From positions 88,764,257-88,828,256 of the forward strand of contig NC_135498.1 of NCBI RefSeq assembly GCF_052857255.1: a stretch of 64,000 nucleotides of DNA, written 5' to 3'. Shown one piece after another: positions 1-11,579 of this stretch. Source of the stretch: Amblyomma americanum. Lineage: Eukaryota > Arthropoda > Arachnida > Ixodida > Ixodidae. A program made the translations under genes and the position numbers. Every line of letters starts with the position of its first letter. The first letter of the stretch is position 1. The notes beneath the pieces were generated by a model, which was not told where the DNA came from, searched no databases, and saw only the letters and a program-made list of their open reading frames with translations.

Positions 1-1159
1 AGTTACGCTGTTGAAGACGTGCTTCATAATAGGTTGATAGCTTCTTGCACCTCTCTATTCTGCCGCCGAAAAGAAAACTCGGCCAATTTAAGAGGAGAGC
101 ATCGCGCTCAGGAGAATGACAAATTTTGATTTAACGAAATAAAGGAAAATAATTCCCATGATTAAACCTTCGGTTTTTTTGTGAGCTTTTATAGTACCAA
201 TAATTGAACCTTTGGTGAACAGTGAGGCTCTCTAGAGCAGAAATGGTGATCGACATTCCTTCTCGGTCTGAAATAATGTGCCATCTGCCAGCCACTTAAA
301 ATGTTGGCATCATTCTTCATGCAGGCGCCCATGTTGCCTCTAGGTGTGCTTTTTTATGGGTTTACCGGATGTTTGGACCACAGGTGCGCTGGAAGGTTAG
401 GCAGATACGTATCGTGGTATGAAGAACAGCATATTCTTTTCAATGCATTGCGTCAGACTAGTTCACGAGCCACATTCTCTTGCGCAGCTGCTGAATAACA
501 TGATCTGTTGAGATCGTAGGTCTGCATTTGCTTTGCGGGTTTTAAGCCTTCAAAGGCACTCTTCTATGAGCGCCGACATGGTGAATTGGCACAAAATTTT
601 CGTCTAAAGTGTGATGGCCTTGCCAAAGGCTATCACGTGTGGAAACATTGTACTGATGCCGTACTTATTTTAAGGGTTCATTTTAGGCTTATCGAATAAG
701 ATATGTAGCAAAGGAGTCTGCTTTATTTATCCCATTTTACAAACTTTCGTTTGAGCACGGGAGCCCCGTCCATTGCGCGTTAACGATGTTACAGTTCGAG
801 ATGTACCATAAACAAAGATAAAAGACAAGTTTCTATAAAAGCGCAAAATCAGTTTCGCTGCATGCCCTTGTACCTGTTTTGAGCGAAGCTCCTAGAAGGT
901 CAAGAAAGTCATTTACGTTTAATTTGTGACAGTCAGTCAACCTCCACTTCTAAAGCCTAGAACGTCAGTGAATACGCAAGTAAATTTTGCTACTGCACGT
1001 GCAGAGCTTATAAACGTATGAGTTTTCTCCTTGCTGTGCGCTACGGGTCTATATGTTTTCAGAGTTCCGCAAAAACGGCGTATGACGCGTAATTTGATTA
1101 GCCATAGTGCATTTTTTGTCAAATTACGCATATTATTTAGGTGCAGCGATGACATTGAG
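1..1159. other. No recognisable feature
   Basis: AT-rich sequence without a coding region I can support on either strand. The short open stretches at 301-498 (+) and 937-1155 (-) have no recognisable domain and no codon-like composition. Confidence 0.5.
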
Positions 1160-1424
1160 GTACAGGATCCGCTTCAAGTGCAAGAGGGCGTGGTTTGAAT
1201 CCCGATGCCGCGTGTTTTTACCACTCATAAAAAAACCCCATGTTTGTGGAATTTCATAACAAGGCCAGGGGTGCGGCTTGATCCCGGTGACCAGATCCAG
1301 CAACGCGCTCCCTCTCTAGAACAGGATTTGGCCACATTGGTGTAATACTTGGCCACATCATCCTATATGAATACACCAATTAACCCTCCGCCCTTAGTAT
1401 CCAGATTCTGCGGAGCCACTGACC
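1160..1424 (+). other. Leader-like segment before RTE LINE, with tRNA B-box-like motif
   Basis: A pol III B-box-like string (GGTTTGAATCC, 1192-1202) is followed by sequence that runs without a clear break into the endonuclease-like region of the RTE element. It could be the 5' UTR of that LINE or an old SINE abutting it. I cannot place a boundary or see flanking duplications. Confidence 0.3.
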
Positions 1425-2262
1425 AATGCGATGGTGAGACTCGTGACGCCGCAGAAGATGCTAAGAATCTCTGGCTTCGGACAAGTCGCTATTGAAAACT
1501 GAATCAGGCAACATTCAACGCTAGAACATTATCCAATGAGGCTATAGCAATGCTGTTCGAGTAACTAGCGAGTAATAAATGGGATGTCTTAGGGTTTACG
1601 GGAGTTAGAAGGGCAGATTAGTCTTATACAGAGCTAAAGGGCGGGCATGTAATATGCTGTCATTGATTAACGGTAACAGCAGGACTAGGTGTACTATTTT
1701 TCAATAATAAGGTTATAGCTGCCAACATAGAGGAGCTCTAAAGTAATAATTAGAGGGTGGCAGTTACTGTAATTCAGCTTAGTAAGATGTACAATATGAA
1801 AGTCTTACAGGCATACGTGCCTGTATCTAGCCACCATGACCAGATTGTCGAAAGCTTCTATAAAGACGTGGAATTCGCAAGGAGCAAAGTAAAAACAGAG
1901 TACATTGTGCCGACGGGAGACTTCAATGCCAGGATATTCAGAAGCAGGCTGGAGATCACGCAGTGGGCTACTATGGCATGACCTCTAGAAATAGCGGGGG
2001 AGTTATTAGTAGATTTCTCAGAAGGGAATGACTTGTGGATCATGGATACCTTCTTTCGCAAACGGGAAAAAAGAAACTAGACGTGGAAGAGACCCAATGG
2101 CGAGAATGAAAATGAAATAGCCTTCCTACTGCGCCATTACCCTTGCATCATGAAGGATGTGGAAGTCTTCTGAAAAGTGCGATGTAGCGACCATCGGATG
2201 GTAAGGTCTCGAATAATCTTCGACTTCAAGAGGAAACTGAATAACCGAAAGCGGAAGAAGCC
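1425..2262 (+). pseudogene. RTE-clade LINE, apurinic-like endonuclease region, decayed
   Basis: Frames on the plus strand give the endonuclease half of an RTE-type non-LTR retrotransposon, the family often mislabelled craniofacial development protein 2-like. Visible in order are a WNVRS-like start degraded to FNARTLS (about 1513), KWDVLGFTGVRRAD (about 1578), KVLQAYVPVSSHHDQ (about 1800), the metal-binding GDFNARI (about 1917), NDLWIMDTFF (about 2030) and CSDHRMVRSRIIF (about 2185). The Asp-Phe-Asn and Ser-Asp-His motifs remain, but many stops and frameshifts separate the blocks. The longest open piece is 1757-1981. This would have nicked target DNA for reverse transcription; here it is dead. 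Confidence 0.75.
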
Positions 2263-2620
2263 CATCAACGAGTCAGCAGTAAGAGGGGAAGCAGAGAAAT
2301 GTAGAACAGATATTCGCCTTTAACTGGAAACGGTGACCCTGATGCTCAAGCAGTGACCGAATATCACAGCAATCATTGCGGAGTGCGCAGTAGAAGTGTG
2401 CGGTAGGATGGAGTGGACTGGATTTCAAGAAAAAGCAAGCGTTGCAGGATGGCCGGGGGGGGGGGCGGCAGTAGCTTGGGTGGGCGGATGAGATTAAGAA
2501 GTTTGCGGGGATAGGGTGGCCACAGCTAGCGCAGGACAGGGTCAATTAGAGAGATATGAAAAATGCCTTTTCCCTGCAGTGGGTGTAGTCAGTCTGATGA
2601 CAATGATGATCAAATCTAAT
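2263..2620 (+). pseudogene. RTE LINE linker and 3' terminal fragment
   Basis: After a decayed linker with a poly-G tract near 2455-2465, one frame gives WADEIKKFAGIGWPQLAQDRVN followed by a RDMxxAFPLQW-like block and an ATG-rich (GATGACAATGATGATC) tail. This matches the extreme C-terminus of RTE ORF2 followed by its simple 3' tail. The reverse transcriptase is missing between this and the endonuclease, so the copy is internally deleted, or two fragments lie side by side. Confidence 0.55.
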
Positions 2621-2930
2621 GCACACAGGCCCTGAGCGTAATGCAATAATAAAAACAAATTTACCAGGCATGTATAGGTGGCATGGCGATACTGGTCGTT
2701 GTAACATGCCTTTTAGCGTTCCTGGGAAAAGAAAACCCTCACGAGGATCTATCGGCGCGTTTTCAGAGCTTCAGAGATCTCGGCGAAATTAAGATTGTCT
2801 ATATTAGGAAGAGGATAACGTTTTCCGGCTGTGGCATATGACAGCGAAATTGGAGAGGCATGTGGAGAGGCCCTTGTCCTTCAGTGGGCGTAGTCAGGTT
2901 GATAATGGTGGTGATGATCTATAACGGCTG
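2621..2930 (+). mobile_element. Second RTE LINE 3' end fragment
   Basis: A repeat of the same C-terminal block (a GEAC..ALVLQW-like frame near 2855-2900) is again followed by a GATAATGGTGGTGATGATC tail at 2900-2920. It is a second truncated 3' end of the same family, in tandem with the first and third copies. Confidence 0.45.
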
Positions 2931-3945
2931 CGCTATTGCCATAATCCACCATAATGAAAGTAATAAAAAGCTACAGCAGGCAGGTAGATGGGTCTGTTCA
3001 TAACACCGAATTAACAAGGCATGAGGGAGCCTCAGGGTGGCTTCAAAGGAAGGGTGTTTGACAGGGAGATACCATTTTCTTCAGCCGTATTCACCGCTTA
3101 TTTAAAGAAAATATTCAGATCAAAGGGCTCCATTGACAACAGTTGGGGAGTTCATGAGAATACCTTAGTAGTCTGTGATTAGCTGATGACATTGCCTTGC
3201 TACATCATTCAGGGGATGAAGTAAAGAGCACGATAAATCACTTAGGTACAGCAGAAAGGTGAGTTCAAAAATTGTTATGCAGAAAACTAAAGCAATGCTC
3301 AACGGTCTCGATAGGAATCAGAAGTTTACGATAAATAGCGGGGCACTGCAAGTGGTAAAGGAATATATCTAATCAAGGCAGATACGAATCACGAGAGTGA
3401 AATAACTCGGAGAATAAGAATATTGTGGAGCGCATTTGGCGGGTACTTTCAGGTCCTGCATGCAGTTAACCAGCATCTTTGAAGAGAGAGAAGTACATAA
3501 CAGCTGTTTCTTAGCAGTACTCTCCCATAGGGTAGAAACGTGGAGGCTAGCGAAAAATTACACTTAAATCAAGGACAATGACGCGAGCTCTGGAAAGGAA
3601 AATGATAAGTGTATCGTCTAAAAACAGGAATAGAGCACAGTGTATAAGTGACCAAAGACGAGTTCATGAAATCCTAGTCGAAATCACGACGAAAGACTGG
3701 GTTTGGGCAGGCCATGCATTGCGAAGGCAACATAACCGATGGTCATTAATGGTAACGCAAACGATTTAAATAGAAGGCGGCAGAAAGTTATTCGTGGGTA
3801 TGAGATTAGGAAGTTTACGGGGATAATGTGGCCGCAGGTGGCACAGGTCTGGATTAATTGGAGAGATATCGAAGAGGGCTTTGCCCTGCAATGGGCGTAG
3901 TCAGGGTGATGACGACGGTGACTTCACCTTTAAGATTTCTAAACG
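2931..3945 (+). pseudogene. RTE-clade LINE reverse transcriptase C-terminal half and 3' end, decayed
   Basis: Broken plus-strand frames give a reverse-transcriptase thumb-side region: a DDIALLHHSGDE-like strip near 3185, then SKIVMQKTKAMLNGLD (about 3268) corresponding to the conserved K-T-K-x-M block after the catalytic motif. The C-terminal wrist follows, with VWAGHALRRQ (about 3700) and KFTGIMWPQVAQ (about 3815), then the ALQWA..SG tail. It ends in a GATGACGACGGTGAC simple tail at 3909-3923. Many stops; not functional. It is the third tandem RTE 3' end in 2.5 kb. Confidence 0.65.
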
Positions 3946-4984
3946 CGCAGCAGTTCACATGCATGCTGGCTAGAGCGAAGGCAGCACTATTGCACCACCT
4001 ACCAGACTGCCTACCAGGCAGTACTACCTACCAGGCGTGTTTTAATCTAAATCTATAGCGCAGTCACGTTTGTAGAGAGGCACCGGCAAGAAGCACGCAA
4101 AATAATTTTCGGGTCCGCCATCAGGTGCACAACGCGAGAGAAAGGGCCGACGAGAAAGACATACGGAGGATAAGCGCTGTTTAACTTCTACGGCACCAAG
4201 CGTGGAAAATAAAGTCCCAGTCAGACATTGCACTTTATTTCGTACAGTAGGAAAGCGTACTTGGTACACTCCGTTGGAAAAACACTACCATACCTTTGGC
4301 AGGTGACCATGTGAACGAACACAGTCTGCGCACCTTCAGGTAGTAGCCGCATCCTTGCTCCGGCTCGATCGAAACACATATCAAAAAACAAGTCAGAGCT
4401 ACGTAGGTTACCAGGAGAAGCTATTCACATATCCTTGCTTGAATATATTTGGTACTGATGGTATACTTGGAACGTGGAAACGCACATCAAGATAAGCCTA
4501 GCAACGAGAGGAAAGAGAGCTGACTAGACAACCCAACCAGCACAGGTGATCGGCCCCATATTGTTAATATATTAGCAAATGCAAGTGTCACAAAGGACCA
4601 GAATAAAACCATCCAATTCCAAAGCTGGATCAATTGCCTATGCTGCTTGGGAAAGCTCCGTATGTGTTGGGTGTAGCGATGCCGTGTCGTTTGTTAGTGT
4701 CTTCTCTTAGAGCTGCCTAGGGCCCTTCTAGAAACTACTGTCCCGAAGACTCTTCTAGTCTTCTCAAGCGAATGATGGCGTAACAAGTAGGCATTGTTGT
4801 GAAAAAAAAAAACGTGAACAACAAAAAGACGAAATGGGAAGCGAAAAGCGGAAACCGAAACTAAAGAACGGTGCTGAAGTCACATTTCGCGGACTGACAA
4901 AAACTGACTTAGTGTGGCTTCACTTTTGCACATCTGATACGCCATTCATCGCAGATCAGTGGCTTGTTTATCTCTTTTACTTCC
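3946..4984. other. No recognisable feature
   Basis: Unique-looking sequence with an A-rich run (4801-4830). I see no RNA gene or domain. An open frame from 4834 continues into the next feature but is a shadow of the minus-strand LINE remnant. Confidence 0.4.
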
Positions 4985-5990
4985 TTCTGGTGGTGGTGAA
5001 AAACTTTATAATAATTGACGGGGACCTTATAGTTCAAAATTTAAAAGGTGGGCTGGCCTGGCCCGTGGTCGTGGGTGGTGGCCGACAGTCCATGTCTGAC
5101 GGCTACCTTCTCCGCCTAATGCATCGGTGCATCGGCCTCAGTTGCGAGGCCGCGTCGGAGCTAGACACCCCGACGTGCCACCGCTTCAAGCCCGCGAGGG
5201 CCGATTGTGCCGATGGTTGGCAGTTGTCGGCAGATGAACATAATGTGGTCAAATTTGGCTCTCGGGGCTCCACAGAGGGAACTTTCGGGGGTGTGAGTAG
5301 ATGGAAAGAAAAGCGCAAGTAGCGCTGGAGAGGGAAAGGTGCGAGCCTAGAGTTGTCGCCAGGTCATCTGTTGTTGTTTTGTCAGGGATTTCTGTGGCGG
5401 GAGTAAAGTAGATGTTCTTCGCGGTAGTGTAGCGTGATGTCGTGACATGTGATCTGCCGGTCTCTCGCGCTGCATGGGTCTTCGGTAGGTGCCGCTCGGT
5501 TGACGTACGCTCGAGCAGCGGAATGGGCCGCTTCGTTACCGGGATGGCCCCAATGGGCCGGTACCCAGACTATTTTGGTTGGGGATTGGAGGTAAGAATT
5601 TTATTCAGGGCAGCATGTATCATCCGCCCATGGGCAAAATTTTCAATGGCTGTTTTGGAATCGCCGAGGATAAGAGTGCCAGTGCATGATGACATCTCTG
5701 GCGCGCTGGCTGCTGCTTCGGCTTCTGTCGAGGTGTTTGCCCTGATCGAGCCTGATGTCGCATGTTGTAAGTTTTTGGAGAGTACGCAGAGGGCGGAAGC
5801 TGAGGGGTGGGATCACTTTGCGGCGTCTACGTAGTCTACGCCATGTCCGTTTTCATGTGCTTCATGCAAGGCGTGGGCTGCCCGTGGAGCCTGGTGGCGG
5901 ACTGGATGCATTCTTGCTCCCTTCTTCCCTTCTCTCAAGGCGCGGTGGAGGCATCCACCGAAAATGATGCAGTTTCTGCGCACTTTCTTT
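4985..5990 (-). pseudogene. RNase H-type LINE 3' fragment (I superfamily-like)
   Basis: Read on the minus strand, the high-coordinate part resembles an RNase H domain: an A-A-A-S-A-P-E-M-like alpha-helix region near 5710, GDSKTAIENFAHGRM near 5665-5630, then a region matching the post-RNase H tail. The low-coordinate end has a 3' UTR finishing in a CCACCACCA-rich tail (about 4985-5000 on the plus strand as GGTGGTGGT), as in the other tick LINE 3' ends of this window. It is 5'-truncated and carries frameshifts and stops. It parallels the copy at 58230-59040. Confidence 0.6.
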
Positions 5991-6138
5991 CCTCAAAATT
6001 AGTTTTTGATGAATGGTTGGAACAACATTTATTAGACGACAAAAAACAAGAAATCCTTCAGGGTGGTTCCTTACTGGTCCAGGAGTCCACGGGCTTGTGC
6101 TTCACATAAAGCCTGATCCACCAGCCATTTCTCATACG
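5991..6138 (-). mobile_element. Short LINE 3' end fragment
   Basis: The plus strand shows AACAACATTTATTAG near 6027, which on the minus strand is a CTAATAAATGTTGTT polyadenylation-like tail. This is the same kind of 3' end as at 27060, so it is probably a second very short 3' fragment of an RNase H LINE. The length is too small to assign to a family. Confidence 0.35.
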
Positions 6139-6139
6139 C

Positions 6140-6420
6140 GCCGCGGTGGCTCAATTGTTAACGCGGTAGGCTACTGAGTCGGAGTTCCCGGGTTTGAACC
6201 CGGCCGCGGGGGATGCGTTTCGATGGAGGCGAAGCGGAAATGCGCTTGTTTGCAGTGCAATGTCAGGACACATAAAATTCCCAGGTGGTGGAAATTATCC
6301 CTCTCTTTCTCTCTTTCTTCATTCACTAGCACCTTTCTCTCCTCTCTACGGCGCGGTATTGGTGTATACTGAGGTTTGAGACAATTACTGCGCCATTTAC
6401 GTTCTTCAAAACGAATTTTC
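6140..6420 (+). mobile_element. tRNA-derived SINE, family A
   Basis: The head is tRNA-like with A box (GGTGGCTCAATTG) and B box (GGTTTGAACCC, about 6193). It is followed by the family-A body (TTTCGATGGAGGCGAAGCGG, the CCCAGGTGGTGGAAATTAT block, CTCTTTC-rich tract, CGGCGCGGTATTGGTGT, GAGACAATTACTGCGCCATTT) and ends near 6420. It is diverged from other copies. Family A is by far the most frequent repeat in the window and resembles published ixodid-tick SINEs. Confidence 0.85.
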
Positions 6421-6439
6421 ATGTTGATCTTCGTGAAGG

Positions 6440-6870
6440 AGGGAGTAAAAAACGAAAAGAGAAAGATCCGCCCAGGAGGAAGGCTCTGTAGAGGACGGAA
6501 GCTATCACATTCGGACGGCTACAAACAAAGCCCATTCTTATCTCCTGCCGATTATGTTTCATTACAAACAGTGAATATGGCCCTGCATGCCCGCACAGCG
6601 GTGACGGGACCAACGCCATCCAAGATCATATTCTATGAGAATGCGCTAGCAAAAACCTCTTGCGACTACACTGTTGCCAGCTCCCTTGGCGGAATAATGG
6701 GACAAGCTCTTGGCCAGTTCAAGAAAAACAACGCGGCTGGTCCTCATTACGCGAGCTCAAGTGGTCGACCCCGACTGGAGGCCACCCTGGACTCGCCCCA
6801 GCCCCAACTAATCCCTTCCCTTTTGCGGCAATAAAGTTGCTACCACCACCGCCTGTATTAATTTTGATCG
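6440..6870 (+). other. Possible LINE 3' UTR end with AATAAA
   Basis: The sequence ends with AATAAA (6830-6835) followed by GTTGCTACCACCACCGCC, the same ending style (AATAAA plus CCACCACC) as the LINE 3' end at 39660-39690. The open frame 6376-6834 has no recognisable domain. I infer a 5'-truncated LINE or other transcript 3' end. Confidence 0.3.
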
Positions 6871-8689
6871 GCAACGGAATTTTTAGCGTGCATTAACATC
6901 GCAGAGATACCAGCACTTTTTCGATTTGTGCAGGGTTTAAAAAAACTTAGGGCGTTCTTAACCGCATTCTTAAAGAAATTAATGCGATGAGATTAACATT
7001 TATTAACATTTATTAACATTTTAGTTCTCAGTACAGAAAACTAAGGGCCGGGGACAAAAGTTACAAAACTTGTACCTGGCTGGGTCCCCTGACCCCATAA
7101 CAAAGTTGGTAGCGATGCACTCCGAATAAACAAATAATAAACTAACGAAGATGTGGAAAAAAGATGTGGAAGTTTGCCCACGATAAGTATTCTATAATCC
7201 CCTGAAATTTTAGAAACAGGCGCAACCTACAAGACGGATGAAGATGAATTAGTGTGTGAATTACCGTGGGAGAATAGGTTTGGCTAGTGCCATTCCTTAA
7301 GATAGTCCGAAGGAAGGTATTTTAACATGGTAGTTCTCAGATTTTTAAATTTGGCCGTACTGTGACGTCACGGCCATCTAGACAAACCAGAGAACTTCGC
7401 GAAGGAAAACGTACGAGGATTTTGCAGGATAACAACCTAAGTGTCGTCGCATTAATAAGACCACTGCGGCCGCAATTTGAAATAAGTCGCTGGGTTTGAT
7501 AACGCCTCTTTTTAATCACCGGTAAAGCGGCAGAAAACAGTGAACGACCAAAGGTTAAGCTCTAAAGGTATTAAAATGTCGACAACAACCATCGAAGCGA
7601 GACCTGGCGAGGCCGGTGGGGCACTCAAAGTCGCTTCTGGAGGAAATGTATGCCTATTCCGTGCACAGTGCAGGCAGACAAATTGCTGGTAGAAGCAGAA
7701 GTATGTTTTCGTTCAAGGTTTAAACACTTGCAGTGCTTGAGCAGTTAAAACAGCTGTCATGCAGTGGAAATTTTTGTTTGGTGAGCACTCTGAAAATTCA
7801 GACCAGCTACATCGCAGACACTTTTGTGCAAACAAATTAGTAACAGAAAGCTGTTTACGTGCGAAGAGGGAAGCTGCATAGCTCGCTGTATTTTCTACTA
7901 GTGCGTTTGTGAGAGCACGAGGCAGTTAGCCCGTTGAAACACTTTGTTTGCTTCGTTGAGAACTTCTGAGCCTTGATCCCAGGAATCAAGTTTGCACTAA
8001 AGATTGCTAAGATTGGAGGGAAGAGGGCCACCAGCAGATGGAAACCTTTGCGAGATGAAGCGCCGTGCGCTGCTTGAGCAGTCAGTGACAAACACATCTT
8101 TCATTACGCGAAGTGAGCAAGGGAAAGAGCAGTTGGCTCTTGAAGAACCTAACAAAGGGGAGGCAAATATATGCATTGCTTATAAAAGTTATTGCATAGA
8201 AACCTTACAGCGTGTCTTTTCACATTTGAAGGCTTACGGCCTTAAGCCTTTATCGTGGGGTCTTTGGCGCCTCGCAAAAACAGCACTTTCTCCAATCACT
8301 GCTGTCGGTTTCCGCCATCAGCAATACCCATCGCGTAGCTCTCGGCGGCGCCGCTCTGAGAGCGAAGCCCAGGAACCTCGTCACTGCGCTCTGCCGGTGG
8401 ATCCTCCGGAGACGGTGTTGGGTCCTCGGGCGCTGCTGGAGGCCCCGTCGGCGCGAATGTATCCAGTGCGGCGCTTAACTGTGTCACAACTTTATCACTA
8501 ATAACAACCACGGGGAAATTGTTGGGGATGCAGGGAAATTGCTGCACACAGGGCCCGTTGGCCAGGATCACTGCAGCAGTTCATGAAGCAAACGACACGG
8601 GATGGCGAAATCAAGCTCCAGTAACCTGTACGTTATTCTCTTCAGGTACAAGTTATTTTAGGCAGAGAGCAATTTGTGCACATGGCTTG
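6871..8689. other. No recognisable feature
   Basis: AT-rich to mixed sequence. 8296-8571 is GC-rich and open on both strands (Pro/Ala/Glu-rich on minus, Arg/Ser-rich on plus), but has no domain and no consistent splice sites, so I do not call a gene. Confidence 0.4.
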
Positions 8690-8918
8690 GCTCGGCTTTA
8701 TGGGGCTTAACGTCCCAAAGCGACTCAGGCTCTGTGGGACGCCATAATGAATGGCTTCAGATAATTCTGACCACCTATGGTTCTTTAACATGCACTGACA
8801 CAGCAGAGTATACGGACCTGTGGGATTTCGCCTCAATCGAAATGCGACCGCCAAGGCCGCAGTCAAACCCGCATCATTCGGTTGAGCAGCCCAGCACCAT
8901 AACCACTGAGGCATTGTG
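8690..8918 (-). mobile_element. tRNA-derived SINE, family B (minus)
   Basis: On the plus strand this reads from the 3' part (GGGGCTTAACGTCCCAAAGC, GACTCAGGCTCTGTGGGACG) through TTAACATGCACTGACACAGC and ATTTCGCCTCAATCGAAATG to a degraded tRNA head (ACCATAACCACTGAGGC). The same family occurs at 9674-9912 and 19062-19272. It shares the GTGCACTGACATCGCAC-like core with family A but has a different 3' region. Confidence 0.75.
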
Positions 8919-9673
8919 CACAAGCACAATGGTACATTAATGAAGAACGGATAATCTATTTTTTCCAAACTTTTGCTTCACATAAATCTATCGGCAATTA
9001 ACGGGACAAGACACAGCATACAGCTTCGAAAGAAACCAGGCATTGTAACGATATTGTGTGGTTTTTCTGACCTCGTGGTACGGGTGATTAGCTAAGGCCG
9101 CTTTTTTCCTTGTTGTTTATTGTGAGTGTGGACACACTTAACTGGGAACAGAGCTCTACTTGTCACCGAGACACAGGAGAAAATATATGACGCTCATTGA
9201 TCCTATCAAGATTTTCTAACCTTTTTACAATATACAGAATATTTTACACCTAGAAAATTCTTTGTTTTTTCCTATTTGCTAAACTGGAATTTATTTTCTG
9301 GTCGAACTGTCGTGGACGGAAGATTCACATCACTTCCCCATGAAAACACTACACGGTGGTGTAAGTTTCATAATTTGTGAAAGAACTATTGACGAACGGC
9401 ACACATAGGCTTTTTTTTTTTGGTGCATAGACTATAGGACCTGGTGGAGAAAAAGCGAGCGGAAATTTGTGGTTGTCAGCCCCCTAACTCATTAAAATAA
9501 TGTGATAAGCTTCTTTTGCTCTGCACTTAACCAAGATGTATGTATTTAAAACTTAAAGTATGTTGAGTATCTGTACTGTTTCATTTGGCCAAATTTTCGT
9601 TGCACAGCAGTATATTTAGATATATTCGCTTCCAATTTTGAAACAAAATGAGGGTAATTACTCACAGAGATTT
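8919..9673. other. No recognisable feature
   Basis: AT-rich intergenic-looking sequence between two family-B SINEs, with T tracts near 9410-9421. No coding or RNA feature seen. Confidence 0.5.
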
Positions 9674-9912
9674 GGTTTGGTTTGGTTCGTGGGGTTTAAC
9701 GTCTCAAAGCGACTCAGGCTATGAGGGATGCCGTAGTGAAGGGCTCCGGAAATTTGGACCACCTCGGGCTCGTTACCGTGCACTTACATCGCACAGTACA
9801 TGGACCTGTGGCATTTCGCATTAATCGAAATGCGACCACCGTGGCCGGGACGAACCCGCGTCTTTCGGGTCAGCACCCTAGCGCCATAACCACTGAGCCG
9901 CCGCGGCGGCTG
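9674..9912 (-). mobile_element. tRNA-derived SINE, family B (minus)
   Basis: The best-preserved family-B copy. The plus strand starts with TTTGGTTTGGTTTGGTTCG, continues GGGGTTTAACGTCTCAAAGC and GACTCAGGCTATGAGGGATG, and ends in the reverse complement of a tRNA-like head with the A box (CATAACCACTGAGCCGCC, 9888-9905). The TTTGG repeat at the low end is the reverse-complemented (CCAAA)n tail. Confidence 0.85.
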
Positions 9913-10856
9913 GCACGGAGATTTGTGCGAACCTCCTCCCTAAGGCGGCTAAGTTTGGGTGTGTGGCATTTTTCCGATTTCGCTAGTCGAATGAGAAAGG
10001 GACACTTTTATTAACTTCGCCTGTTGTTTTTCGCCGTTGTGCACACGAAAACCCTTACACAAAAGATGTGGCTCACGGGGAGGAGTTCTGCACTGGGCGT
10101 TACCAGTATTCATGCTTAATAAGCGCGCTGTGTTTCAAATTTGGCAGCCAATATCAATCAACACTGGAGTCATTCAAGAATGCTTCCAAATCAGAAAGCA
10201 TTCGCGTACGTCTGCTTGCAATGTTCAATGTGAACATGCCCACATTTTCATAGTGACGTTGACCAAATTTGTAAGCACATCGTGGCTTGTGTAGATAAGG
10301 TAAAACATGCTGAGTTTCATTGTGTTCGCGCGCATGACACTGAAGTCATGCTATCATGCTGACAAATGACAGTCGAGCACTGGGAATGCCGTTTATAAGA
10401 TACTTTTTGTGCAACTGGAGAATACCAGTACTTGAATGCTAAGAAATTTAAAGGCGGCGAAATAGTGGTAGGTAGATGTTGAAGAATATATATTCAACCA
10501 ACGCTGCATAAACACTTACTCTTACGGATTACATTCTAGCCAGACGCTATTATTTATTTATTCGAAGCTACCTGCGCCGCCATGAGACCATTATTCCAGG
10601 GGAGACGTACAACGAAGTAAAATGTCAGAAGTGCCAGAGATAATGACAGATTTGAACAACTCGTGTAATCACCATATTGCACAAGAAAAACTCACGCGCA
10701 CCCTTGCTTTTATAGAATAAGATATTATTGATATAAAATCTATTTAAAAAATGCACGAAACTCTTCTAAAAATGTGCAGTCGACAACCCGTTTTAGCAGT
10801 TTGTTGCACACAATTATGAAAAGGTGAAAGAGAGTTGTGATAAGCGTTTCTCGAAA
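9913..10856. other. No recognisable feature
   Basis: Nothing identifiable on either strand. Open stretches near 10037-10294 lack domains. Confidence 0.5.
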
Positions 10857-11120
10857 GACCGCAGCGGTGGCTTAGTTGTCTGAGCATACGCCTCGCAGGA
10901 GGGAGGTGCGGGATTCGACACCCAGTGCCGCCGGGTACCCAACGTTGATACAATGGGTGCAAGTTTTCCCCGGTCTTGTGCTCGGCTTAATTATAGTGAA
11001 ATGCTTGGGAAATGGGCCTTTGACTCTACCTCGAGCAAAAAAAAAAACCTTCTGCCATGGCGCCTTTTGGCCACAGATGCCCTTGCACAACAAAAACCCA
11101 TCACCATCATCACCATTTCT
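10857..11120 (+). mobile_element. tRNA-derived SINE, family C
   Basis: A tRNA-like head (GACCGCAGCGGTGGCTTAGT, A box) with a degraded B box (GGATTCGACACCC, 10912-10924) is followed by a body unlike families A and B (CCCAACGTTGATACAATGGG, TTCCCCGGTCTTGTGCTCGG). It ends in an ATC/ACC simple tail (CCATCACCATCATCACCATT, 11097-11116). Single copy in this window. Confidence 0.65.
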
Positions 11121-11139
11121 CGCAAGATGATGAGAACGT

Positions 11140-11575
11140 GCAAATACGACATGTTGCATCTGAACATATAGTTTTATGAGCCCGGGTTCTGTTCATACAG
11201 ACGTGGTAGATCATTTCTATTTTACTGCGCAGGAGCCGAATAGAGATTTCTTTAGTGCTGAAACGCCGTGTCGAAAATTGCAGCCATTGGCGATGAAGCC
11301 AGCTGCACGGTTTGCACGAGTATTCGGCCCTGTAGTGATGCGCTGATCCCATTCCGCACTTTTATATTCCAGAATGACTCTGATGTGTCTGAAGTACAGA
11401 AGCTTTTTTGTATTCACAAGGGCGTTATCAGAATTTCTCCTCCAGAAATTCAAGATTCTGGATATATTACCCATTATATATTCATCTTTGGTTCTTCATG
11501 TATAGTGTTTTCTCCGAAACACACCCCGAGGTACTTCAAATGAGAAACTCTTTGAAGAGGAGTACAATTTAAAAA
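11140..11575 (-). pseudogene. CR1-clade LINE reverse transcriptase C-terminal fragment
   Basis: Minus-strand frames give the C-terminal part of a CR1-type reverse transcriptase: VSHLKYLGVCF (about 11555-11523), FWRRNSDNALVNTKKLLYF (about 11445-11390), then IRVILEYKSAEWDQ (about 11385-11345). The order KYLGV, F-L-R-R-N, V-R-P-I-L-E-Y-A-S-x-x-W-D is diagnostic for the thumb of CR1/L2-like LINEs. Frameshifts separate the blocks. Catalytic motifs are not included, so the fragment is dead. Confidence 0.65.
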
Positions 11576-11579
11576 AGAC

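Noticed and set aside
4834..5322. 162-codon plus-strand open frame with a hydrophobic stretch
   Set aside because: It runs across the antisense of a LINE 3' UTR and RNase H remnant; the hydrophobic part comes from the reverse-complemented tail.
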